Shown: positions 10,419 through 19,537 of the stretch, piece after piece
Layout: each line of letters opens with the position of its first letter
How positions within the stretch are numbered: the first letter of the stretch is position 1
NCBI RefSeq assembly: GCF_964340395.1
Contig: NC_135558.1
Location: forward strand, 14,177,501 to 14,200,000
DNA from: Glandiceps talaboti
Taxonomy: Eukaryota > Hemichordata > Enteropneusta > Spengelidae
Reading direction: 5' to 3'
DNA length: 22,500 bases
Notes under the pieces: model-generated
Told to the model about the DNA's origin: nothing
Database searches by the model: none
What the model saw: only the letters and a program-made list of their open reading frames with translations
Made by a program: the position numbers and the translations under genes

Positions 10419-11444
10419 TTAGTAAAGATCATGTGTATCGACTATAATCTTAATAAAGGCCGTATCATTTTTCACGTAGGTGTGTTGAGGGCTATCAAGT
10501 TTTGACAATGGCATGAACAACGGACAACCACTGGCTATGTTCATATCATTGATTGGCCGTTTGAATGAATCAGATGACACGTCGGGTTGAAAAGCGTCCA
10601 CAACATCCTCTCTGTAAGTTTGATCTAACCATGCAAGTGTGATCTTTTGTTGGAACGGCCATCTCAAGAGGGCGTCGTATGAACCCTTCATGATGACAAA
10701 GAAAAGAGAAACGTGGTTTCCCTTTCCCATGCCATCACCATTGAGATAGATGCGAGCACACATCTTGTAACCATAGCGACTACTGTAGAAGCAAGGAGAA
10801 TAAATTGCCAGTTTTCTTCCAGAAACCGCTTCATTACGCCTTAGCTGAAAATCTGTAATTTTCCAGAGTATTTCACCGTTGTAGGAAGCCGTTTCTAATG
10901 ATTGCAACCTTAGATCATTCTCTGCTAGTGTGACGTCCTTCAAAGCGATAATTCTATCCTGTGCTTTCATTTTGCGTTCTAAAGATTTGTGCATTTCTCT
11001 ATCTTGTTGTTCATCCCTTTGTAATCTAAGTAAAACTTGAGCCGACTGCTCAACCTGGTCATTCAACACAACCGTTACGCTCTCGGACAAGGCTAACTTC
11101 TCTCCGAGTATTTGAATCTTATTTTGTAACCCCGCAACTACTTTTGTGTGTTCGTCAACACTTTTACTAACTTGCTTTGCAAATGAAGTTTCTTTGATTG
11201 ATTGGTTTGCCATGCATTCACTCTTCATTCTGTCTATTTGCCCATTCATGTTTTCAGAACATATTGTCAGATCCCCCAAACATTCTTTATGCTTTCGAAT
11301 GATATCTTTTAAATCTTGTACAATTTTGACCGAATTTTCTACTTCAGGTACAGTGTTCTGCAGGACCACAGTTGCCCCTAGCAACATATCCATATGTTGT
11401 GTGGTGTTACGCTTCTCATGTTCTTTCTTTCCACTCATCTTGAC
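10419..11444 (-). CDS. Central gene exon 7: coiled coil and MATH domain
   Basis: A 1026-nt terminal exon, acceptor ttcaag, stop TAA at 10419-10421. VKMSGKKEHE completes finger 5. Heptad-rich sequence follows for about 165 residues, then a MATH domain of about 153 residues ending IIVDTHDLY. One large exon for TRAF-N plus TRAF-C is common in invertebrate TRAF genes. Confidence 0.93.
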   Translation of the reverse strand, partial: VKMSGKKEHEKRNTTQHMDMLLGATVVLQNTVPEVENSVKIVQDLKDIIRKHKECLGDLTICSENMNGQIDRMKSECMANQSIKETSFAKQVSKSVDEHTKVVAGLQNKIQILGEKLALSESVTVVLNDQVEQSAQVLLRLQRDEQQDREMHKSLERKMKAQDRIIALKDVTLAENDLRLQSLETASYNGEILWKITDFQLRRNEAVSGRKLAIYSPCFYSSRYGYKMCARIYLNGDGMGKGNHVSLFFVIMKGSYDALLRWPFQQKITLAWLDQTYREDVVDAFQPDVSSDSFKRPINDMNIASGCPLFMPLSKLDSPQHTYVKNDTAFIKIIVDTHDLY

Positions 11445-12592
11445 CTTGAACGGAAGAAAATCATCATTTACAAACCATCCTTTTTAAGACAGAGTTAACA
11501 AAAGTAATAATTTTTTTATGTGTTTGATGGCCCGGAATACATGGCTTTGGGCTAGTGGTGAAATGAATCATCACCGAATTCCTTAGCTTGGGAGAAGGTC
11601 AAAGGTCACATTATCAAACAACTCAACCCAAGTGTGCCTGTAACAGTCCACAATACGAGTTCGTTACGTTTAACCGATATTCAACAGTAAAAAGACATTC
11701 AGGATCAGTCCATCACCCGGCCAATACCCCCGCAAGAGAACTAGTCTATGAACAAGATAACTGATTTACAAGTAAACCACATGCAAGACCCTGATGAACT
11801 GTACATGTACTCTGTATAATGATTTGCATTCGTAATTATGCATCTGGGCCTCGCATTGGATCACCTTGAACACGAACAATGCCAACATGGCCGACTTGGA
11901 CCTAAAAACATATCAATTTGATAACATCGAAAATGGCAAAAGTAGCACAAACGTAATTGTGGCAAAGTCTCCATCGTGGAATATTACTCACCATTTCATT
12001 GCATCCGAGATTCTCATATTTGCAAGCTATCATCTTCATCGTGCAATCGCCATTTTTGGTGTCCACGTGATCAGCTAACTGGAATTAATATAAAATATAT
12101 CATGATCAAATGAGGTAACAAAACGTACAAACCGTCTTTCCTCGAAATAATTACTACAATATGAGAACTTGTATATAAATGAAATTAATTTTAAACTTGA
12201 TATGATATAGGTTGTCATGTAAATTACCTTTCCTCTCGGGATATCTTCTCTATTGCAGTGTTGACATATGACAGGATATTGTGGGCATTCATCTTTATGT
12301 ATCTGTTAATATGAGGATAACATTATTTTACAAAATGTGTTCTATCTGGCATGACATCATCAACTGTTCAATTATTGTCTTAAAACTCGCAATTGTTTGC
12401 AAAATAAAAGAACCATTGATCCATCGAGCTCTAGTACTGATTAAAATGCAAACACATGTATAGATACTCGCACATGCAGAGATAGCGATAAAATCGCAGA
12501 GATAGCGATAAAATCGTTCTACACACACACACACACACACACTCATACACACACACACATACACACACACGGACGGACGGACGGACAGACAT

Positions 12593-12626
<34 letters not shown>

Positions 12627-12627
12627 T

Positions 12628-12707
<80 letters not shown>

Positions 12708-14845
12708 TACACACACACACACACACACACACATACATACATACATACATACATACATACATACATACATACATACATACATACACTGAAATAACAGAAC
12801 AAAGTATACCTCTTTCTCTCTAAATGATAGCTCAATTTTACAATGCTCACAGTGTACCAGTCTCATAATGCAATGGTTTGTCAAATGATCGACAAGACCC
12901 TGTCTGCAAATGGTAGCATTACACCCTGTATTAATGCACCGTATAACCCCAAAGGGGCAACTGATGGCATGCTCCTGGAAGAATAAAATTAAAATACAAT
13001 AGGGTTAATTATAAGACGTAGTAGAATCAATAACATATCAGTTTAACTCTCACAGATTAAGTCGTAAACATCTATTGACGTACCTGATCGTAATCTGTGT
13101 ATGACCCCGTCCATAAACATTCTTCATTCTGGCATACGATAAGGATGTCTTGAAGCTCACGTAGAATACCTTTGTCGACGAATGTCTGAAAATTGAATAT
13201 TGTTCAACACATTTTATAGGAATGAAATAGTTTTGAATGAGAGCAGTTAGAATAAGGTCTAAAAAATTGTGTGGTTCCGATTACGCTCAATTTTAGAATA
13301 GGTGGGGGTTAGTAACATTTTTTGGGGAGTAGTTAGTTATTTTTTCCATTGTTTTCTATATGGTCTCTGTGTTATTGGTTTCCTCCCATCACGTGTTTTA
13401 AAGTCTGAACAGCTACATATAGTATAGATAGCAATCAATAGTTGTATAACAGAAAAGTGAAAGTACATACCTGTTCCACACTCAATAGCGATTCTTGTTC
13501 GTCGTCTCTCTTACATGTTTGACAGTATGCTTCTGTCTCCCTGTTGGGAAGAGATAGTCAGATATAACACGTACAAGACATAGCTGTTCTCCAGAGCATT
13601 ACAACTGTACACCGCCTCTGAACTGCATATCGTAGTGGAAACTGACACTTTATAAATTCACTAATTGCTCTAATTATTCTTTGACATAGTAATATTTAGG
13701 GAAAATGCGAACAAGTTTATATTGTATCCTTTTCAGTCATACCAAATATTGGCATTAATTATACATAGTTTTATTTTATAACGATTTCCATCTTTCCATT
13801 GACTGTCAATGAATAAGCTATAAAATACATAATTTGCATATAATTTACATAAACGGTCAACTTTATGGAAATACTGTATTGTCGTCAGTAAACTACTGAA
13901 TCTTTCACATAGCAACGTTCAATAATCCTAAAAGGTTGCCACATGTGTAAGTGGCTGACACTCAGGGCATACCTGTGTTTTTGTTATTGTTTTGATGTTG
14001 TTGCCATGCTTCGCTCCTCAGACAATAAAATCACTCTGCTGAAACTTTACTAGCATCAAAGTAAACCTATACGAAAAGTCAAATCCACCCAACCTTTACC
14101 CTACCTGTGACCCACCTAACCACCATCTCTGTCCAGGGGTAGTACGAGACGCAATACCAATTTTGACTGTCTACAACCCCCAGGTGAGAGATCACCGGGG
14201 GTAAATTAAATCAAAGGTGGAACTTCGTCTCATACTCAACACATTTACACACCCTCTGCCCAAGATTTACCCCGGTAGAAAGACATTGTCAAATATGATT
14301 TTTCGTATAGTGCGCGCGCCACCTGATTGTTTTGCTTCCATGACTACGATTTACTTTAAGTCTCGGTCTCATATATAGTCATAGCATAGTTTACATAAAT
14401 TTTCCGTACACGCCTCGATCACGACTTCTCGTCATGACTCAGTGTTGTGTCTGTATAGCAACTAAACTCACGGCATACCACACCCTTCAATACAAACACA
14501 CAATCTCGTCTTGAGTTGAGCATTTTAGTGGTCTGACCAGTAGGTTTATTGCAATGACTATAATCTCATGACATAATAGTGACTTCATCATTTAAAAACA
14601 CATATTTTGTTTGAACTAAATTATATTTCGGTGAAAAATGATTTGACTAATTAATATTTCATGAAGCAGTTACTACTAGTGGCTGAAATATTGATGGTTT
14701 CTTACCTTGAAACTATACCGTCAAAACAGTCTTTACAAAAGCGATGCCCACACTGAGTTTGGATTGGGTGTCTGAGGATTTTCTGACAGCTGTTGCAGTA
14801 ATGTTTCTGTGCTAGCTCTGTCTTCCTCCTTGATTTTCTCTCCAT
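10419..14845 (-). CDS. TRAF2-like: TNF receptor-associated factor, TRAF2-like (central gene, complete, 7 coding exons)
   Basis: Join, in transcript order: 14845-14706, 13540-13471, 13185-13084, 12974-12810, 12302-12228, 12078-11992, 11444-10419. This is 1665 nt and 554 aa with all phases consistent. RING ligands fall at about residues 17-65 (YCNSC, QCGHRFCKDC, YCQTC). Five TRAF-type fingers follow to about 235, then a coiled coil at about 245-400 and a MATH/TRAF-C domain at about 402-554. The MATH domain contains SRYGYKMCARIYLNGDG and RPINDMNIASGCPLF, very close to vertebrate TRAF2, with TRAF3-like bits. The length is between human TRAF2 and TRAF3 as remembered. Known of the family: a trimeric cytosolic adaptor that binds TNF-receptor-type tails and recruits IAPs and kinases to NF-kappaB and JNK pathways. 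Oddities: one serine of the usual peptide-contact SSS cluster is Asp (VSSDSF), and an overlapping upstream ORF covers the start. ATG 14845 is chosen because TAG is in frame just upstream. Confidence 0.93.
11992..12078 (-). CDS. Central gene exon 6: fingers 4 (end) and 5 (start)
   Basis: An 87-nt exon with an aattccag acceptor and a gtgagt donor. It reads LADHVDTKNGDC then CKYENLGC. The nearby TAG four bases downstream was rejected as the acceptor because that frame hits a stop. Confidence 0.88.
12228..12302 (-). CDS. Central gene exon 5: fingers 3 (end) and 4 (start)
   Basis: A 75-nt exon with an attaacag acceptor and a gtaatt donor. IHKDEC closes finger 3 and CQHCNREDIPRGK opens finger 4. 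Confidence 0.88.
12476..12515. repeat. Perfect 20-bp tandem duplication
   Basis: gcagagatagcgataaaatc occurs twice head to tail with no mismatch, next to the large intronic microsatellite. Confidence 0.95.
12520..12785. repeat. 266-bp compound microsatellite (AC, GGAC, ACAG, AC, ATAC)
   Basis: Ordered blocks: (AC)n, (GGAC)4, about 30 ACAG units, (AC)n, then about 13 ATAC units. It lies in the intron between central-gene exons 4 and 5 and ends 24 bp from the exon 4 boundary. The Cys-rich frames read from it are artefacts. Confidence 0.95.
12810..12974 (-). CDS. Central gene exon 4: zinc fingers 1 (end), 2 and 3 (start)
   Basis: A 165-nt exon with a cttccag acceptor and a gtatac donor. EHAISC closes finger 1. 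CINTGC with HLTNHC is finger 2. CEHC opens finger 3. It is one codon longer than the matching 162-nt exons of the flanking genes. Confidence 0.9.
13084..13185 (-). CDS. Central gene exon 3: first TRAF zinc finger
   Basis: A 102-nt exon with a ttttcag acceptor and a gtacgt donor, phase 0. It holds CQNEEC followed by LWTGSYTDYDQ, the TRAF finger-1 signature. Confidence 0.9.
13254..13395 (+). repeat. Interspersed non-coding repeat, copy 2
   Basis: The second copy of the 7406-7620 family, without the (TG)n. It occupies half of the 285-bp intron between central-gene exons 2 and 3. The corresponding introns of the flanking genes are only 111-119 bp, so it looks like an insertion. Confidence 0.65.
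13471..13540 (-). CDS. Central gene exon 2: second half of RING
   Basis: A 70-nt exon with a cccaacag acceptor and a gtatgt donor. It restores the split Arg codon and gives ETEAYCQTCKRDDEQ, the last two RING cysteines. Confidence 0.88.
14178..14203. other. GC-rich near-palindrome in central-gene intron 1
   Basis: CCCCCAGGTGA, a gaga loop, then TCACCGGGGG form a stem with one bulged base. Other short inverted matches around 14130 and 14230 suggest a degraded foldback repeat in the 1165-bp intron. Confidence 0.35.
14706..14845 (-). CDS. Central gene coding exon 1: start and first half of RING
   Basis: Starts MERKSRRKTELAQKHYC and continues with the RING ligands CNSC and QCGHRFCKDC. The donor is gtaag. 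It ends in phase 2, as in the left gene. The basic leader of 16 residues is short for a TRAF. Confidence 0.85.
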
Positions 14846-14978
14846 TATATTTACCTATCACGACTGGTTTGTCGGAAAGACAAACTGTATCAAAATCGAC
14901 CGGATTCTGATATAGGACAGGTTTTAACAAGTCCTGGGTAATCGCTGGGAAAAGGTGTACTGGTGCGGTTGACTCCAT
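14733..14978 (-). other. Upstream ORF overlapping the central gene's start
   Basis: An 81-codon frame beginning MESTAPVHLFPAITQDLLKP runs through the central gene's ATG at 14845 in another frame and stops at 14733. Its last codons read the RING coding bases out of frame. It resembles no family I know. It could be a translational brake, chance, or a sign of an indel in the assembly that split a longer TRAF N-terminus. Confidence 0.4.
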
Positions 14979-15098
14979 TCTAGTTCTAAATTGTAGATTC
15001 CATACTGATGAAAGGAATATCAGACCGTGTTTGACTCTACTAGTTCAGATAACTGTCCTTTAAAAGTCCGCTTATGCTGACGTGTTGTTAAGACTATG

Positions 15099-15123
15099 CA
15101 TAATATAATCATCGGGATTCCCC
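15099..15123 (-). promoter_or_regulatory. Candidate promoter of central gene: kappaB site and TATA-like box
   Basis: On the minus strand GGGGAATCCC (15123-15114) fits the NF-kappaB consensus GGGRNNYYCC. It is followed six bases later by TATATTATGC (15108-15099). Transcription would start near 15075, about 230 nt before ATG 14845. A weaker kappaB-like match, gggaaatacc, lies at 15259-15268. Site matches only; no functional evidence. Confidence 0.4.
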
Positions 15124-15673
15124 TAACATTCAGACGATCGACACGTGATAATCTGACCTAACGTGACCTCACATGAGAGGCGATTGAGAATTCTAATAAG
15201 GTTAGTCTCTGTTCGTATTCAAAATGTGGATCATGCGCCCTGTAAATGTGAGTAAGGGGGGAAATACCCTATATGCTATTTATATGCATGACAGCACGTC
15301 ATCGGGGTATGACCATCTGTTATTGGCATCTCTCTCTGCACAGTCTGGCGTTGTGTTCGTCAAAATGGTTTTGAAAATGTAGAACTGAATGGAAGTAACG
15401 AAGGTTTATATTTTACTAGCTTTCATTATTTCATCAGCCGCAAGAAAAGACTAGCCAGGGAAAGAAAATAAAATCCCCAAATATCAAATCACCACTAATA
15501 TCCTTGCTGCACCCTGCGCTATGACACTAGGTCCATGAAGAACACAATTGAAGAGACGCAACTGACGACGAAGATCAGTTACAATTAGGAAACATTACCT
15601 ACATTTTCACTTATACTGAGATATTTTTGCAGACACATATGTTCACTTGGCTATATCAAATGTATCATAATTA

Positions 15674-15843
15674 GACTGACAGACAGACAGACAGACAGAG
15701 GCAGAGATACGGTACGTACATACATACATACATACATACATACATACATACATACATACATACATACATACATACATACATACATGCATGCATGCATGCA
15801 TGCATGCATGCAGGCAGGCATACATGTATACAGGCAGGCAGGC

Positions 15844-15880
<37 letters not shown>
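15674..15880. repeat. Compound (ACAG)n-(ATAC)n-(ATGC)n-(GGCA)n-(ACAG)n microsatellite
   Basis: A block series that starts and ends with ACAG/AGAC units and passes through ACAT, GCAT and GGCA, each step one base from the last. It is intergenic, between the central and right genes. Confidence 0.95.
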
Positions 15881-17175
15881 CAGATAGGGGAAGCCATGCA
15901 CTAAGACATTCGCATGGCTGTCAACCCCTTCATTACTACTGAAGAAAGGTTATAGAAGCTATTGCGGCGAAACCGCTACTCTGTAAACGACCGCTCCTGA
16001 GGTTTTAATTTGGTTCAAATCATGGACAAGATATTTCGGGGCCCAACTTCAGATCATCAGGATTTTCAGAATTTCTCCCCGGGCCCCCTGTCGTAAATTT
16101 TGACCCCAGCCTTAAGAAGTGTCTCCAATGCCCAATTGCAAGTTAAGAAATGTTGGTAATGATATTTATTAAAACCAGATAGTTCTTTGATAAAATTGTC
16201 TCTTAAATAGTTCAGTGAGGGCCTTCCCCCCAAGGGAGAGCAATTCAAGTGGCCTGGGAAAACGTTTGTTTTTTGGGAGAGTCGACGTGAACGCCACTCT
16301 TCTTACTTACAGTTTGTTACATTTATAATCAAACCCAGAATAGAGCTCGAATCCTGACCGCAGTGTTAAGAGGCCTCCGACAACCCATCTAGGTAAGATC
16401 GCCTTCAGAATGTCATAGGAATCGCGCCTCCAGCGTCTAGCACGCGGCAGGAAGCGAGGTAGCCGGTAGGTGGTATTGTCGGATGGATTGACATGATGAT
16501 GTATAGCGCCACAAATGGCTGAACAATTCTCAGTCAACTGTCACAAAGTGTATGGACCTTAATCTTGGGTCTTTTTTTACGCCAAAACAAAGACACTGTC
16601 GAAAAAATGTTGATGCTTAGGTAGAGACCTGAATATTGCCCTTCACCGCCGTATCAGTACAATGTTTGATTATCAAGGTCATAGGAAAACAAGTGTGCGA
16701 GAAAGAATACTGATTGTATTGTATTGTATAGTTTAGAATAAAAAGGAATAGAGACCGCCGTGTCAGCTCAGCTAGAATGTTTCAAGCCTCAAGAAGTGGC
16801 AGATTATATTTGAAAACGTCAACAGACCACCAAATGATATTAAAGAATAACTGATGACGCGAAGAATATTATATATATGTCAGATCGTCTTCATCATTTA
16901 AGGTCATATGCATAACATCATACATTCACAAATGACAATATCTACTCAACTGAGGTAATATTACCATTACATATCAACATATCACGATTGTTATATCAAA
17001 ATTCAAGATGGCAAGTTTTTTCCAACACGTATCAAATTCTATGGTTTGATAAGATCATATTCCGAAGCTATGTAAGAATCCTGGCAACAATTGTATATGA
17101 ACACTTGATGAAATTGGATAAATTTGTAACAGCCAATAACGCTTGTTAACCTGTTATGCTGTCTTTTGCTTTCAA
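15881..17175. other. Intergenic stretch, no gene recognised
   Basis: Two adjacent minus-strand open frames (16248-16066 and 16537-16307) have protein-like composition, for example NWALETLLKAGVKIYD and RLPRFLPRARRWRRDSYD. I recognise neither and see no splice-consistent gene. They may be decayed repeat coding sequence. Confidence 0.3.
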
Positions 17176-18203
17176 TTCTACCTTCCGTAAGGGAAGGTTA
17201 TAATTTAGGGATAAAACGTATGTGTGTGTGTGTCTGCGCGCGTGTGCATCCATCTATGTGTCATCGTTTTCTCAAAAATGGCTGGCTGGCTCAAATCGAA
17301 CGCAATTTGGTGCACATATTCTTTAGTGTATTATCTAGAACTACCGAGATTTTTGGTAAACATCCATTGATATTAATTAGTGATTTGCATAATTAATGAT
17401 TTTTGGGAATTAGGCTATATCTTCAGCAGGTTTATACTGAATGCCTTCCGTAAGGGCAAGAATTTAGCATTCCGTTCCTACACACCATAATTTTTGCAAT
17501 GCTACAGAACATATGCAATTAGTTATGTTTGAAGTATGTACCAAATTATATTGAATTTGAAGTATTTTGAAGATATAGCGTAATTCCTTAGGATCATTAA
17601 TTATGGAAATTATTCATTTAAAGGAAAAGTTAAATCATCAAACTTTATATGACACATGGACTTTGTTATCACCATTGTATGTACCATATTACGTTGGGAT
17701 TGAAGATATAGCCTAATTACTGAAAATCATTAATTATGCAAATGAGTCATTAAACCTAAGCATTACATCAATAAGCTTTATGAAACATGTGCACACTGGT
17801 ATCATGAATGTCTGTACCAAATTATATAGAAATTGACGCTTGCCTCCAACAGATACATGTATAGCCTAATTAATGAAAATCATTAATTATGCATATGACT
17901 CATTAAAACAAAAAGTTACATTGACATGCTCCTCAGGACACGTGTCTTTCGTTTTGTTTGAAGTATGTACCAAATTATATGGAATTTGAAGGATGCATGG
18001 ATGAAGTTTTATTACTGAAAAATCATCAGTTATGCAAATGAGTCATTAAAAGTACTGGCTATATTATCAAAACTTTGTATGACACATGCACTTTGTTATT
18101 ATCAATGTATGAGCCAAATTATATTGAATGTGAAGTGTGCATAGACAGAGAGACAGGCAGACTTACATCCTTAAATTATAACCTTCCCTTAGGGAAGATA
18201 GAA
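17176..18203. mobile_element. 1.0-kb inverted-repeat-bounded element with internal tandem monomers
   Basis: The ends are inverted copies: ccttccgtaagggaaggtta... at 17181 and ...taaccttcccttagggaaga near 18178-18197. About 32 bp are shared, and each end is itself palindromic. Inside, four to five diverged monomers of roughly 135-150 bp repeat the pair taccaaattatat and cattaattatgcaaatgag. Simple-sequence patches sit just inside each end. No transposase is readable, so it is non-autonomous. Confidence 0.65.
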
Positions 18204-18671
18204 ATGCATACATCAATTTCAATATAACTGATATTTTCTGATATACTGGCTCACCTTTGACATAACCTAGAGTACACAGACTAGAAAAAAGTTAAGAAAA
18301 TACTTGTATTCCTAAGGTCATGTTCCATCGTTCCTTACTAAATAAAATACATCATAGATCCCTGGAGGATTGTATGCAACAGGACATTCTGTTGACAAAG
18401 TTAAAATCCTAGACACTGTAACTTTATACTTTTAACGGGGAGTGAATGAAGCCGTCTACATCTTGGCACTTATAGCATCACTGAACGGAGACGGAGAATG
18501 ACACGATTTTCCAGGCATCTGTGAACCTTTATTATGCTCACGTGTCCAATAGGTCACGTGTACAGAATAGTAGGTGAACCTGTTGACAAAGACTGAGGAG
18601 TGTGGTCGAAAATGTCTCTTACATTTTCTAGTTTGTGTTTGGAACAAAAGCTAAATTCGATACTACAATTT

Positions 18672-18759
18672 CGAATCTTTATTCATAGTATACTTTTATT
18701 TAAGTGACAAGTGACAGGAGCCGTTCTATAGAAAGACATCTTAATGAAATAAAGATTCG
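18672..18759. repeat. Small 88-bp inverted repeat
   Basis: Arms cgaatctttattcat and atgaaataaagattcg differ by one inserted base and flank about 57 bp. Confidence 0.55.
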
Positions 18760-19082
18760 TTTTTTAATCAAAAGTCTACTCTTTGACTATCTCACATATA
18801 GTATGTGATTCTACAAAATACAGTTATTTGTCTGTGTGTACATATACTAATATTCACAACCAACCCAATTACAATAAGTTTAAAATTATAATGAGTACTG
18901 CTAATTCAGATATTTTGCTCAATTTATGTAAATATGTATACAAAGCTATGGAGATGAAAACTTTCAAAGTAAATAATATGGATGCAATATATTTTTCTCA
19001 CTTTTGTTATCTGTAGGACAGGAACGTATTTTTCACTATTTTGTAAATTTTGAATATGGGCCGGGGGCCTAGAAACGCAATA

Positions 19083-19189
<107 letters not shown>

Positions 19190-19357
19190 TTCTGCATATA
19201 TACATATTCACCACATACGCATGCATGCATGTATATTGTTATAATGGTACAATGCTGTAATTAAAAATAAACCGACATTACTTAATTAATGTGTCCCTCT
19301 CCATATACAAAATGATCAATTATGAAAGGGTTGATCGCGACATCTTACAAGTTATAC

Positions 19358-19537
19358 TTAACAGAAAAATGTATACATAAACGTAATGGACATAATCAAG
19401 ACCAAAATTTTGAAAATATCAATTTTCGCGGTCTGCATTCGGCGTCTGTTGTCGTTCCCTGTAACCACCGTGTCTGCTGACGTAGACTCAGGTTGATGCT
19501 CATGACGGTAACATTGTCCACACTTGCCATTGTAATC
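19358..19537 (-). CDS. Right gene last exon: Cys stub, linker and membrane anchor
   Basis: A 180-nt exon after a ctattttag acceptor, in frame. DYNGKCGQC parallels KHNGKCQRC of the left gene. About 25 polar residues and a basic patch follow, then a 19-residue hydrophobic end. What is split over two exons in the left gene is one exon here. Confidence 0.75.
   Translation of the reverse strand, partial: DYNGKCGQCYRHEHQPESTSADTVVTGNDNRRRMQTAKIDIFKILVLIMSITFMYTFFC

Noticed and set aside
11146-11487. 113-codon plus-strand frame
   Set aside because: Antisense shadow of the coiled-coil part of central-gene exon 7.
11988-12078. Alternative acceptor TAG four bases downstream for central-gene exon 6
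   Set aside because: That frame reaches TGA after 12 codons, whereas the CAG acceptor gives a proper zinc-finger sequence.
12328-12884. Cys/Val/Ser-rich frames (CVCLSV repeats) on the minus strand
   Set aside because: Translations of ACAG/ATAC/AC microsatellite. Only the part at 12810-12974 belongs to a real exon.
12520-15880. CRISPR-like regular repeats
   Set aside because: The repeats are 2-4 bp microsatellites without unique spacers, and the DNA is eukaryotic.
15643-15901. Three Cys/Met-rich minus-strand frames
   Set aside because: All come from the tetranucleotide repeat block; three parallel open frames are typical of such repeats.
16066-16537. Two adjacent minus-strand frames as a gene
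   Set aside because: No recognisable domain, no convincing splice join, and both are short. Kept only as a note on the intergenic stretch.
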